A stretch of DNA of 45,216 nucleotides, taken from assembly GCA_027459705.1 (NCBI GenBank), contig DAIDHM010000062.1:1-45216 (forward strand), in the 5' to 3' direction. Below the pieces are notes generated by a model. That model was not told where the DNA came from, made no database searches, and was given only the letters and a program-made list of their open reading frames with translations. The translations under genes were made by a program, and so were the position numbers. Position 1 is the stretch's first letter; every line of letters starts with the position of its first letter. The DNA comes from Ktedonobacteria bacterium (lineage in GTDB: Bacteria; Chloroflexota; Ktedonobacteria; Ktedonobacterales; JACDGC01). Positions 16,548-24,836 of this stretch are shown here, piece by piece.

Positions 16548-18266
16548 TTATACCTCGGCGGTATCCAGGACGATGACCTCGGAGCCATGCGCCGCAGAAT
16601 AGGCTGCCGCCTCCATCACAGCGATATTGCGGCGCGATGAGGTCGGTGGCACCGCCAATGGCGCACCTACCAAAAGATGATCGGCGAAGTTGCGATGGAA
16701 GGGGTGGCGCGGCGCGGGAGGCAACCCGAGTCGCTGGTGATGCATCTGGCCTCGTGCGTCGCGGATGGCGACGGTGATCTCAGGAAGCGCTTCGGAGGGG
16801 GCGAGGGGCGTCTCGACAAGATCGCCATTCCATTTACGCGACTGAATCACCGTGTCGCGCCACTGACCGATGATCGCGCCGCGTGTCCCCAACACATACC
16901 ATTTCGGTTTCAGCAACGCCGCAACATCAGAATGGATGAAACTTGCCTCAGCCCCATCGGCGAAATGTATCACCAGATGCGCCTGATCCGCGTTGGTGAC
17001 ATCTTGCCAGACCCGCTTATGGGCGGTCGCACGCACATCGCGTACGTTGGCGGCCAGCAGTTGCAGCACCCAATCGAGGTAATGCGATCCCCAATCATAG
17101 AAAACCCCACCTGAAATTGGTTCGTGCGAATGCCAGTAGTCGCAGGGGTGATCATAGCCACCGATGAACGTCTCCAGATGGAATATCTCGCCGATCGCTC
17201 CAGACTGGATGACTTCGCGGATCGCCACGAAGTCAGCGTCCCACCGACGATTCTGGTACACCGTCAAAGCGAGATCTCGTTCGCGGGCGGCTGCGATCAA
17301 ACCGTCGGCTTCGGCAACAGTCATACAGAACGGTTTCTCGACAATCACGTGCTTGCCAGCTTGTAACATCTGCAGGGCCAACCTGGCATGGGTATTGGGC
17401 GGCGTGCCAATGATGACGGCATCGACCGTGGGGTCCACTGCGATCTCGTCAGCTTCGGTGGTGATCCGCGCGTCCGGGAAATCCACGCGTGCGACTTCGA
17501 GACGCTCAGGGCTACGATCGCAGACGACGCGCATTGCCAGTCCCGGTGTCGTGGTGATAGCGCTGGCATGTTCGAAGCCGATCGCGCCGTAGCCGAGCAT
17601 TGCCATGCCTATGGGACCTGCGGTCCGCCAACCTCCAAGGTATCGCGCTAACCGGGCGATGAACTGTGTGATTCCCGCTGGATACGCCGCCAAGCCGGTG
17701 GATCCGGTAATCCCGAGGTAAGCCAAATGCCCCTCGCCCACCGGACGCAGCATCGCAAGTGTCTGGCGAGTATAGCGCCAGCTCATAGTCAACAACGGCG
17801 TCGCATCATCTGGTAGCGCGGCGAGTGGTATGACTGCATCTTCGAACACGATGTCTTCATCCAGTCGACTGGTCGTCATATGGTCACCAACGGGATGGGC
17901 GATAATTTCGGCACGAGGGAATGGCGTGGCAGGAAGGGGTCCGATGAGACCCTGTAATGCCTCATGCGCGCGCCAGGCATCCGTAGCATTGCCGAGTAGT
18001 AGCAATCCGCCTCCGACAGAGGACTTTTTGCCTTCCACCCTGCGCCTGCCGCCAAGGCGCAGATGGGCGACGAGCACGTTGACCGCTTCGGTGGTGAGTG
18101 GGTTGCGCGTCGCAAGGATGATGACTTCCGCATCTGGCGAGCGGAGTAACCGATCGACTGTTGCCACTTCCAGTTCAATCTGGTGCCAGGTGCGCAAGGT
18201 GGCTACGAGTGGACCGGTAGCCGACGTTTCTGGCTCGCGATCAACAATCAACAGGACCCGCGTCAT
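16548..18266 (-). CDS. Fusion of a ThuA-like domain with a Gfo/Idh/MocA oxidoreductase
   Basis: A 572-residue protein. Residues about 1-215 look like a ThuA/glutamine-amidotransferase-like flavodoxin fold (MTRVLLIVDREPETS, later MSWRYTRQTLAMLRPVGEGHLAYLG, then the FIARLARYLGG helix); ThuA domains occur in sugar-utilisation clusters. From about 218 a Gfo/Idh/MocA dehydrogenase follows: Rossmann start MAMLGYGAIGFEHASAI, then IIGTPPNTHARLALQMLQAG, the signature KHVIVEKPFCMT with the catalytic-site EKP, YQNRRWDADF, and GGVFYDWGSHYLDWVLQLL supplying the sugar-site Asp and His. It probably oxidises or epimerises a sugar or cyclitol with NAD(P). Substrate unknown. AAGGGAAAA precedes ATG 18266. It converges with murF-alr with a 13-base gap. 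Confidence 0.83.
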   Translation of the reverse strand: MTRVLLIVDREPETSATGPLVATLRTWHQIELEVATVDRLLRSPDAEVIILATRNPLTTEAVNVLVAHLRLGGRRRVEGKKSSVGGGLLLLGNATDAWRAHEALQGLIGPLPATPFPRAEIIAHPVGDHMTTSRLDEDIVFEDAVIPLAALPDDATPLLTMSWRYTRQTLAMLRPVGEGHLAYLGITGSTGLAAYPAGITQFIARLARYLGGWRTAGPIGMAMLGYGAIGFEHASAITTTPGLAMRVVCDRSPERLEVARVDFPDARITTEADEIAVDPTVDAVIIGTPPNTHARLALQMLQAGKHVIVEKPFCMTVAEADGLIAAARERDLALTVYQNRRWDADFVAIREVIQSGAIGEIFHLETFIGGYDHPCDYWHSHEPISGGVFYDWGSHYLDWVLQLLAANVRDVRATAHKRVWQDVTNADQAHLVIHFADGAEASFIHSDVAALLKPKWYVLGTRGAIIGQWRDTVIQSRKWNGDLVETPLAPSEALPEITVAIRDARGQMHHQRLGLPPAPRHPFHRNFADHLLVGAPLAVPPTSSRRNIAVMEAAAYSAAHGSEVIVLDTAEV

Positions 18267-18787
18267 GGAATTTTCCCTTCAGTAGTCGCTGGCACTGAGT
18301 TGCCAGCCGCGACAAGAACACAACGAGTTTCATTGTATGCTACCGCATAGTCGGCTGCCCAGATCAAGTGACACTCTGGCCTCTCAATTGGCTTGCCCGG
18401 AACATCAGCGCTGGTGAGACATGGGTTTCGGAAAATGCTACTTTACTTTGGGTCAGCCAGCAGGTCCGATGCCTTTGGCAAATACAACGCTATATTTGGG
18501 GATTATGTGTCAATGTGCTACTGAAAATCACCGCATCCAAGCCAAAAATAGCCAAACCAAATATATCTGGGTCCAGTAGCCCAAACTTGAGTGGTGGAGC
18601 GGCGATGTCCAGAATGGGAGCCTTACACAGAACAAAGAGCAGATCTTTTATGCGCACGTCGCGTTGATCTGTGATGCACTTTGCTTCCAAACCCGACGAT
18701 CTTGCCAGGGTGACCGTATGATTCGACGTAACCACGCCGAAGGTGAAAATTTTTAGCAGCCAGTATTGGCACTATTGCTTCCCGCCG
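18267..18787. other. Gene-poor stretch with a possible decayed small ORF
   Basis: These 521 bases separate two minus-strand genes and look more AT-rich than their surroundings. On the plus strand one frame from ATG 18421 to TAG 18754-18756 would give about 111 codons broken by one TAG at 18577-18579. Its translation (begins MGFGKCYFTLGQPAGPM; later WWSGDVQNGSLTQNKEQ) has protein-like composition but no recognised family. A minus-strand frame over the same place (18490-18735) is uninterrupted and hydrophobic. Neither is supported enough to call. Confidence 0.25.
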
Positions 18788-18834
18788 CCCATATAGGGAG
18801 GGCTATGATCAGAGCATAGTCCTCCCTATATGGG
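18788..18834. terminator. Long inverted repeat after the OYE gene
   Basis: The arm CCCATATAGGGAGGGCTATG at 18788-18807 pairs with 18815-18834 at 19 of 20 positions (the other is a G-T wobble) around the seven-base loop ATCAGAG. It lies 18 bases past the stop of the minus-strand flavin oxidoreductase gene, where a terminator is expected. No T-run follows on either strand, so it may instead be a protein site or small repeat. Confidence 0.55.
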
Positions 18835-18851
18835 AGCAGCGTAAGGATGGA

Positions 18852-19976
18852 TTACTGCTTCGCACGCAGATATTGCGCTGGCCAGGCAATCTCCTGCCCC
18901 AATGCCTGAGCGGCATGCATGGGCCAATACGGGTCGCGCAACAGTTCGCGTGCCAGCGCCACCAGGTCAGCGTCACCCGATCTGATGATCGTATCTGCCT
19001 GGTGCGGATCGGTGATAAGCCCAACCGCTGCGACGGGAATATGAGCTTCGACACGGATGCGCTGTGCGAAAGGTACCTGATAGCCTGGGCCAAGTGTGGA
19101 AATTTGCTGCCGCGCGTCCAGGCCGCCACTGGAGACATCGATGGCATCGACGCCCGCCTCGCGGAGCCACTGTGCCACCTGCACGCAGGCATCGACCGTG
19201 AAACCGCTGTCCGCTGGCAGCCAATCGGTAGCACTTACTCGAACCATAATTGGGAGATCCTTGGGCCATACCGTCTGAACCGCCGCTACGACTTCCATTA
19301 AAAAACGCGCGCGATTCTCCAGCGATCCACCATACTGGTCAGTACGTTGGTTCGATGCAGGCGAGAGGAATTCATGCAGCAGATAGCCATGGGCGGCATG
19401 CAACTCGATAAGCTGGAAGCCTGCTTCGAGAGAGCGGCGCGCCCCTTGCGCGAAAGCCTGCGTGACCTCACCAATTTGCTCGATCGTCATAGCCTGCGGT
19501 TGCGGATAGCTGGGTGCGAAGGCCACCGCACTGGGAGCAATGACCTGACCGAGCCAGCCCGCATGCGCCGCATCGGCCGCACCGTTACCGTCCCATGGCC
19601 GGAGTGTGCTGGCTTTGCGGCCCGCGTGCGCCAGTTGAATGCCGGCTACTGCGCCTTGCGAGCGGATAAAGTCCGTGATACGCGCAAGCATAGGGATATG
19701 CGCATCGTCCCAGATGCCCAGATCTTGTGGAGAGATGCGACCGCGCGCCTCGACCGCGGTGGCCTCCGTCATCACCAGGGCTGCTCCGCCGACAGCGCGA
19801 CTGCCGAGGTGAACCATGTGCCAGTCATTGGCGAAACCATCGACACTGCTATATTCGCACATAGGCGAGACCATGATGCGATTGCGCAATGTCAGAGATT
19901 TCAAGCTATAAGGTGCAAAGAGATGCGCAGTAGTCTTATCGCTGGTTGTTGGGACGCTTTGTGGCTGGACCGCCAT
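18852..19976 (-). CDS. NADH:flavin oxidoreductase, old yellow enzyme family (YqjM-like)
   Basis: A 374-residue FMN-dependent ene-reductase-type TIM barrel. The YqjM class is indicated by SPMCEYSS, whose Cys tunes the flavin in that class, and by QLAHAGRKAS with the substrate-binding His pair. Other marks are LIELHAAHGYLLHEFLSPASN, TDQYGGSLENRARFLMEVV, VRVSATDW and the phosphate-binding VGLITDPHQAD region. These enzymes reduce activated C=C bonds with NAD(P)H and are linked to oxidative or electrophile stress; the physiological substrate is unknown. AGGAG lies 5 bases before ATG 19976. A TTGACA occurs upstream on the minus strand (near 20060), but without a good -10 at normal spacing. Confidence 0.93.
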   Translation of the reverse strand: MAVQPQSVPTTSDKTTAHLFAPYSLKSLTLRNRIMVSPMCEYSSVDGFANDWHMVHLGSRAVGGAALVMTEATAVEARGRISPQDLGIWDDAHIPMLARITDFIRSQGAVAGIQLAHAGRKASTLRPWDGNGAADAAHAGWLGQVIAPSAVAFAPSYPQPQAMTIEQIGEVTQAFAQGARRSLEAGFQLIELHAAHGYLLHEFLSPASNQRTDQYGGSLENRARFLMEVVAAVQTVWPKDLPIMVRVSATDWLPADSGFTVDACVQVAQWLREAGVDAIDVSSGGLDARQQISTLGPGYQVPFAQRIRVEAHIPVAAVGLITDPHQADTIIRSGDADLVALARELLRDPYWPMHAAQALGQEIAWPAQYLRAKQ

Positions 19977-20183
19977 ATGTACTCCTGCTTGCCCTCGTGA
20001 GGAAAAGTGAAATAATGCACTGTCTTACTCACGAGTGATGTTATTTGGGTCACAGCTTTGTCAAGGCCATCGATCAGTAGTAGACTAACTGCGAGTGGCC
20101 CTGACGTTTGGAGACCTCTGCGACACTTCATAAATTATAGCATTGTGCGCCGAATCGGTGCTATGTACCATTTGCAAGTTGTT

Positions 20184-21410
20184 CTATGGCCCGGTCATCA
20201 ATTGGTCGTTCTCATCATACGCGTTATCTGGGTTATTATCGTTGTGGTCGTCGCGTTCAATCGTCACAATGTTGCCAATCCAGAAATGGGCGTTGGGGTT
20301 GGCGGTCGCGCCGGTATAGGGATCGACTCCTGCCTGGTAAGGACCCATATACGGGTCGGGATCATAGCCATTATTACTGGCATAGGGCCGCGCCAACCAG
20401 GTTGCCCCATCACGCGAGGTGCCACCGACAAACTGATCGAGAGGAACTCGCTCGAAATACGTACCGTCGAGAAAATATCCCCAATTTTGGTCCCAGGGAC
20501 TATACACGGCGAAACTATCGATAATTGCGTGTGGGTCAGTGGCCGGATTGCCATAAGCCCAGACACCAGCAATCAGCACGGAATGCTCGCCGCGATTCAT
20601 CATCAACATCAGAGGTTCCTGATATTTCGCGGTCACCTGGGCAATGTGATTGGCAACATCGCCTGGCGCATTATGAAAGATATGCATGTGGTAAGGGTGA
20701 ATCGCGTTGGTTTCATAGGTAACGGTGACAGCCACCGCGCGTGGGTCCATGCCGGAATCATGCGAGATATTTGCGAGGGTAAATGGTTTGCGATAACGGC
20801 CGCTGCTGACAATTTTTAATCCGGGGGCGAGATGAGCCGCTAAAGCATGATCCATATCGTAGAGCAATTGACCGGCCTGCTGCAAATTCGGATCTCCAGG
20901 TGTGGAACTATAGGTTGCTGGTCCTTCACTCGCTCTGGTCATGAATTTTTCTGTTTGGTTATTCGCCCATTCGATATAATTGATCATGCCCTGAGTTGTG
21001 GCTAATGAACAATAATTACCGGAAGCTTGTGGCCAGGGGCTATTGGCGGCGACTTGATTATTGGTGTTGACTCCAGTTGCTTGCTGCATCCCTTGCAGGC
21101 TCGCCCCATAATATTGCAGCGAAACCGGGCCAGAGGTCGCGGTGGGGAGGGCAGTGCCAGCTGGTGGGGCTGTCCAGGTCGGATTCACTCCAGTAGTCCC
21201 GAACCCCAGATATGACTGACCAAAACTGGAATGTGCCAAGGCGTAATACGAACCACCAAACGCCGCGACAAAAATGATGATCAATGCCAAGACCGCTATC
21301 AGGCCAGCGGACTTCCGCGGCGCGGGTGGTAATGATCGCGTTGTGCGCAGCGTTGCAAGTCGCGTTGTTGCGAACTCATCATGATCGGTATATGAAGGTC
21401 GCTGCCCCAT
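20184..21410 (-). CDS. Membrane-anchored C39-like putative cysteine peptidase
   Basis: A 408-residue protein with a cytoplasmic N-terminus of about 35 residues, one membrane segment at about 36-58 (LIAVLALIIIFVAAF) and a large outside domain. A possible papain/C39-like triad is seen: Cys134 at the head of a helix (GNYCSLATTQGMINYI), His in RGEHSVLIAGVWAYG, and Asp/Asn in FAVYSPWDQNWG. The HSVLIAGV...DPHAIIDSFAVYSPW order is typical of C39-like folds. The C-terminal 90 residues are Asp/Asn/Tyr-rich. No family was firmly recognised, and a non-catalytic version is possible. ATG 21410 is chosen because AAGGG lies about 9 bases upstream, while the ATG at 21419 sits directly on it. Confidence 0.65.
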   Translation of the reverse strand: MGQRPSYTDHDEFATTRLATLRTTRSLPPAPRKSAGLIAVLALIIIFVAAFGGSYYALAHSSFGQSYLGFGTTGVNPTWTAPPAGTALPTATSGPVSLQYYGASLQGMQQATGVNTNNQVAANSPWPQASGNYCSLATTQGMINYIEWANNQTEKFMTRASEGPATYSSTPGDPNLQQAGQLLYDMDHALAAHLAPGLKIVSSGRYRKPFTLANISHDSGMDPRAVAVTVTYETNAIHPYHMHIFHNAPGDVANHIAQVTAKYQEPLMLMMNRGEHSVLIAGVWAYGNPATDPHAIIDSFAVYSPWDQNWGYFLDGTYFERVPLDQFVGGTSRDGATWLARPYASNNGYDPDPYMGPYQAGVDPYTGATANPNAHFWIGNIVTIERDDHNDNNPDNAYDENDQLMTGP

Positions 21411-21657
21411 CGTATGCATCCCTTGGCCCGGTCACCGGGAGTGGAAATGAGTTGTTAGTTTACTGATCACCCAGATTGTCGCTTTGCCTGATCCGCTGAG
21501 GACATTGTACTCGGTAGACTGCTGAGGATCAAGCACAAATTTCAACAGAGGAAATGAGAGGGGCAACGCGGCACCAGTCCGCCGTGTTACAATGCAAAGG
21601 CTGGCATTCGTTTCCAGTTTGATCACTCGACATCTGACCGCGAAAGAGGCTCTTGTC

Positions 21658-23898
21658 ATGCCACATTCATCAGATCCGCACGCTGGCGGCGCACCAGGGG
21701 ATACACTCGCGGGCCAGGTCGCTGCGCTCATAGAACAGATCCCAGGGATCGCGGCGGAATTGCGGACAGCGAATACACGCGAAACCATGCAGGTCGCACT
21801 TGCCCCCATTCTGGACATGCCGAATGACGTACAGGAAGCACTGGCACAAGCTGTTGGTCGGCTCCGAGGCGATCAAGGTAGAGATGCTCTGGACGTGGTG
21901 GAAGCCTGGAGCGAGCTTGGTACTCAACGCGCCGCCACCAAAGAGGCCCGGCGAGCGAGCATCCGACTTGAGAGCGCGGGCCTGCGATCAAGCATTAAAG
22001 TTCCTGCCGCGCGCTCCGTGGCGGCAACTGTACCCAATGAACTGCAATTCGCGGGGGCCTGGGCGACACGATCGCGCGATACGAGTGAAGTGGCAATCCT
22101 GATTGCCTGGTCACGCGGCGAAGAATGGCAGGGCTATCGCGTCTCGCTCATCTTTTGGAAGGGCGAGATTCTCATCGAAACGACACCATCAGGCCTGACG
22201 CAGCGACGATTCGAGCGCGAACAGGTCGAGGCCATGCGTTCCTCGTTCGATGTTCCGGTCGTCGCGATCTCACTCGGCCAGGTCCGCTTCCTCTATGAAG
22301 ATCTCCTCGATCAAATGGCCTGGCGTGGGACAAGGCTTGCGGCTGACGTTAAGAGTCTGGTGGATCTCTTGAAGGGGCGCATCCAGCGTGACGCAGCACA
22401 TCAAGGACAGTTGGCGGATGCCAGTGTCATGAGCTTGCTTATCGACGCGGACATTGAAGCGGATGAGGTGATGGTAGATTTCTGGAGCGCGTGGGCATTC
22501 GGAGATTTTATGCTCTGCTATGAACTGCTCTCTGAGCGCGCCGGTCCTCGTCAGGGCACCACACGCGACGATTTTATCGCATTGCGGCGAAAGTGGTATG
22601 GTGAAGCTCTCCCTGCGCGCCTGCGCATCGGTGCGACTGCGAAAACTACCGCTGAACAGAGTGGCCTCTGGGTGCCAGACGCATCGATGGGCACCAGCCG
22701 CAGCAATTGGGCTTTCTTTTGGTCACTTGAAATGCGCGAGACGCCAGTTGCTGGTCAACTCAGTGAAGTACCGATGGCGACCCTCACGAATCCCAGCAAT
22801 CAACGGCGTTGGTTCTGGCAAACCATCAGCCTGGAACGCGACGCGATGAGCAAGCGTTGGCATATTACCCGCATTCGCGACGAAGGCGCCGCCGCACAGG
22901 CGCGACCCGTTGAGGATCTGATCAAACGCAGCAATGAACTCTGGGATGAAGCTGACGCATTGGCCCAACAATTCGAGCGGACTGGCACCGAAGCGCAAAA
23001 CCGCGAGCATGTCTTGCACATCATGGCGTTAGTCCAGGAGTCACAGAGCTTGGGGGAAGCGGCACTTATGCGTCTCCCCGGTGATCGTGCACTGCATCAG
23101 ACGCTTGTCGATCACGCCCAATCCGTCCGCCTCTTGGATCGCGCCGCCGCTCTCCTCGAACGTATTATCACGCATTTCGGGGCGACCATGGACCTCTGGC
23201 TCCAGGTAGCGGCCATCCAGTTCAACCAGGCACAAGTGCTTGCCGAGCAAGAAGATGCGTCCGGGCATCATTTCTGGCTTGACACCGCGATTGCCAGCGC
23301 GCGTCAGGCCATCGCGATCGAACGGACGCCTGAAGGGTTGGTGGTGTTGGGTGAACTTCTTAACATGCATGGCGATTCCGCCGAGGCAGAGAGTCTGCTC
23401 CGCGAATCACTCGCCATACGCGAAACCTCCGGCGCGTGGATCGACCTGGGTGATCTGCTGATGCGCCAACGCCAGTTTATCCCGGCAATCTCGGCATTTG
23501 AGCAAGCACAGCGCCTGGATCCTACCACGGCCGTCCCACGCTGGCGATTGGGCCGCGCGCTCGAGATGGTGGATCGGAAGCCTGAGGCGCGTTTAGCCTA
23601 CGAAGACGCGGTGGAACAGAACCCTGAGGATGGCATGGCGCAGATGCTACTGGGAGTCTTGCTCTCTACAGAACATGAGTACGATCAAGCCTATCTGCAT
23701 CTGATTAAAGCGTTAGAGTTGGGAATCATGGAGACGGATATCTTTCTCCAGCTCGCCGTGATCGAAGCAGATCGCGGGAATACCAACTCCGCGCTACAAC
23801 TGCTGGACCAGGCCATGCGCCTCAGTCCGCAACTGGCGCCACAGATCAAACAAATGGCTGAATCTCTCCGTGCGCAACCACGTAACAAACCGCGCTAA
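21658..23898 (+). CDS. Large TPR-repeat protein
   Basis: A 746-residue cytoplasmic protein without signal peptide or membrane segment. The N-terminal half (about 1-400) is alpha/beta and unrecognised, with a Trp-rich middle (SNWAFFWSLEMRETP, NQRRWFWQTISLERD). From about residue 480 to 740 there are tetratricopeptide repeats: GLVVLGELLNMHGDSAEAE, GAWIDLGDLLMRQRQFIPA, VPRWRLGRALEMVDRKPEA, MAQMLLGVLLSTEHEYDQA, and others with the W/L-G-Y/A-A-P pattern. TPRs bind partner proteins, so a scaffold role is likely, but the partner is unknown. ATG 21658 is preferred to 21592 because AGAGG lies 8 bases upstream. A perfect hairpin follows the stop. Confidence 0.8.
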   Translation: MPHSSDPHAGGAPGDTLAGQVAALIEQIPGIAAELRTANTRETMQVALAPILDMPNDVQEALAQAVGRLRGDQGRDALDVVEAWSELGTQRAATKEARRASIRLESAGLRSSIKVPAARSVAATVPNELQFAGAWATRSRDTSEVAILIAWSRGEEWQGYRVSLIFWKGEILIETTPSGLTQRRFEREQVEAMRSSFDVPVVAISLGQVRFLYEDLLDQMAWRGTRLAADVKSLVDLLKGRIQRDAAHQGQLADASVMSLLIDADIEADEVMVDFWSAWAFGDFMLCYELLSERAGPRQGTTRDDFIALRRKWYGEALPARLRIGATAKTTAEQSGLWVPDASMGTSRSNWAFFWSLEMRETPVAGQLSEVPMATLTNPSNQRRWFWQTISLERDAMSKRWHITRIRDEGAAAQARPVEDLIKRSNELWDEADALAQQFERTGTEAQNREHVLHIMALVQESQSLGEAALMRLPGDRALHQTLVDHAQSVRLLDRAAALLERIITHFGATMDLWLQVAAIQFNQAQVLAEQEDASGHHFWLDTAIASARQAIAIERTPEGLVVLGELLNMHGDSAEAESLLRESLAIRETSGAWIDLGDLLMRQRQFIPAISAFEQAQRLDPTTAVPRWRLGRALEMVDRKPEARLAYEDAVEQNPEDGMAQMLLGVLLSTEHEYDQAYLHLIKALELGIMETDIFLQLAVIEADRGNTNSALQLLDQAMRLSPQLAPQIKQMAESLRAQPRNKPR

Positions 23899-23918
23899 TC
23901 GCTTTGTGCTCTGCAAAA

Positions 23919-23958
23919 GCAATGAGGGCGCTGAGCTCACGCTCAGCGCCCTCATTGC
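23919..23958 (+). terminator. Perfect 18-base-pair hairpin after the TPR gene
   Basis: GCAATGAGGGCGCTGAGC (23919-23936) pairs perfectly with 23941-23958 around a TCAC loop, 20 bases after the stop. No T-tract follows. Position and strength argue for a transcription end or message-stabilising structure. Confidence 0.7.
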
Positions 23959-24147
23959 CATGGCCATGTGTTTGAGAATCGCCAATGAAGAATTATGAGT
24001 GGCCGAGATGGGTTGAGGTGGGAATAGTAGAATGCCTTGCGCGCTGCCAATGGAACGCATGACGCGTCATCAGCAGGGAACAACTCTACCATTTTGCACG
24101 TCATTGAAGGAGCGCAGATTATTCATATCAAGAGGAGGACCATTCCC

Positions 24148-24609
24148 ATGCGACCTCACACTGTGACTGCTTCAACCGTTACTTGCGCTCTCATACTCAT
24201 GATTACGCTCGGTCTGTCAGCGTGCGCATCTTCGTCCAGCCTTGCAGGATCGACGACCCCGGTGACAACCAACTGTGGGGCAGTCTCAACCACCCTCAAC
24301 GGACGTGTGGTCGATGCCGCGGCTTTGACCGCAGAGAACTGTTTTGCTCAAGCATTCAAGACTTGCGCGCCCGCGACCCTCACCTTCAGCTCGCATGGAA
24401 TCGACAATGGCACGGTTCACGGACTGACGATCAATAGCCAGGCCGGTAAGTGTATTATCACGGATGCCCAGCAATCGTACATCGCTCCTCAACCCCTCAA
24501 ACCAAGCGGTACGGTAACCTGTACGCAACTTCAACAGGATCAGCAGGGGGTAACTATCGACAGTTGCTCTGATCAATCCACCATCCTGATTCCGGCACCT
24601 ACAGCATAA
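24148..24609 (+). CDS. Small cysteine-rich lipoprotein
   Basis: A 153-residue lipoprotein with signal sequence and lipobox LSAC near residue 26. The mature part has several cysteines (TNCGAV, ENCFAQA, KTCAPA, GKCIIT, VTCTQ, DSCSD) suited to disulfide bonds outside the cell, and a beta-rich pattern. No family was recognised. ATG 24148 is chosen because AGGAGG lies 9 bases before it; the frame is open upstream to 24037 without a site. The gene stands alone between the TPR gene and the TldD-family gene. Confidence 0.75.
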   Translation: MRPHTVTASTVTCALILMITLGLSACASSSSLAGSTTPVTTNCGAVSTTLNGRVVDAAALTAENCFAQAFKTCAPATLTFSSHGIDNGTVHGLTINSQAGKCIITDAQQSYIAPQPLKPSGTVTCTQLQQDQQGVTIDSCSDQSTILIPAPTA

Positions 24610-24836
24610 TGCGGAAGTGCTCCCGAATCTCCACGGGCAGAGCTTGATCTAAGTACCAGTCACTATATAACCCATGATCCTTGATCTCCATTCCAACGAC
24701 CTGGCGCCATACCCTTGGAGATTGGCCGCAGACCCGACTCGCCGAGTGAATATGCTGAATATCCACTCGATATTGAGCAGTGAGTCCCCGCAAGCCGATT
24801 GATGGTGTGGCATACTGGTGGAACAGGAGGCGAGTG

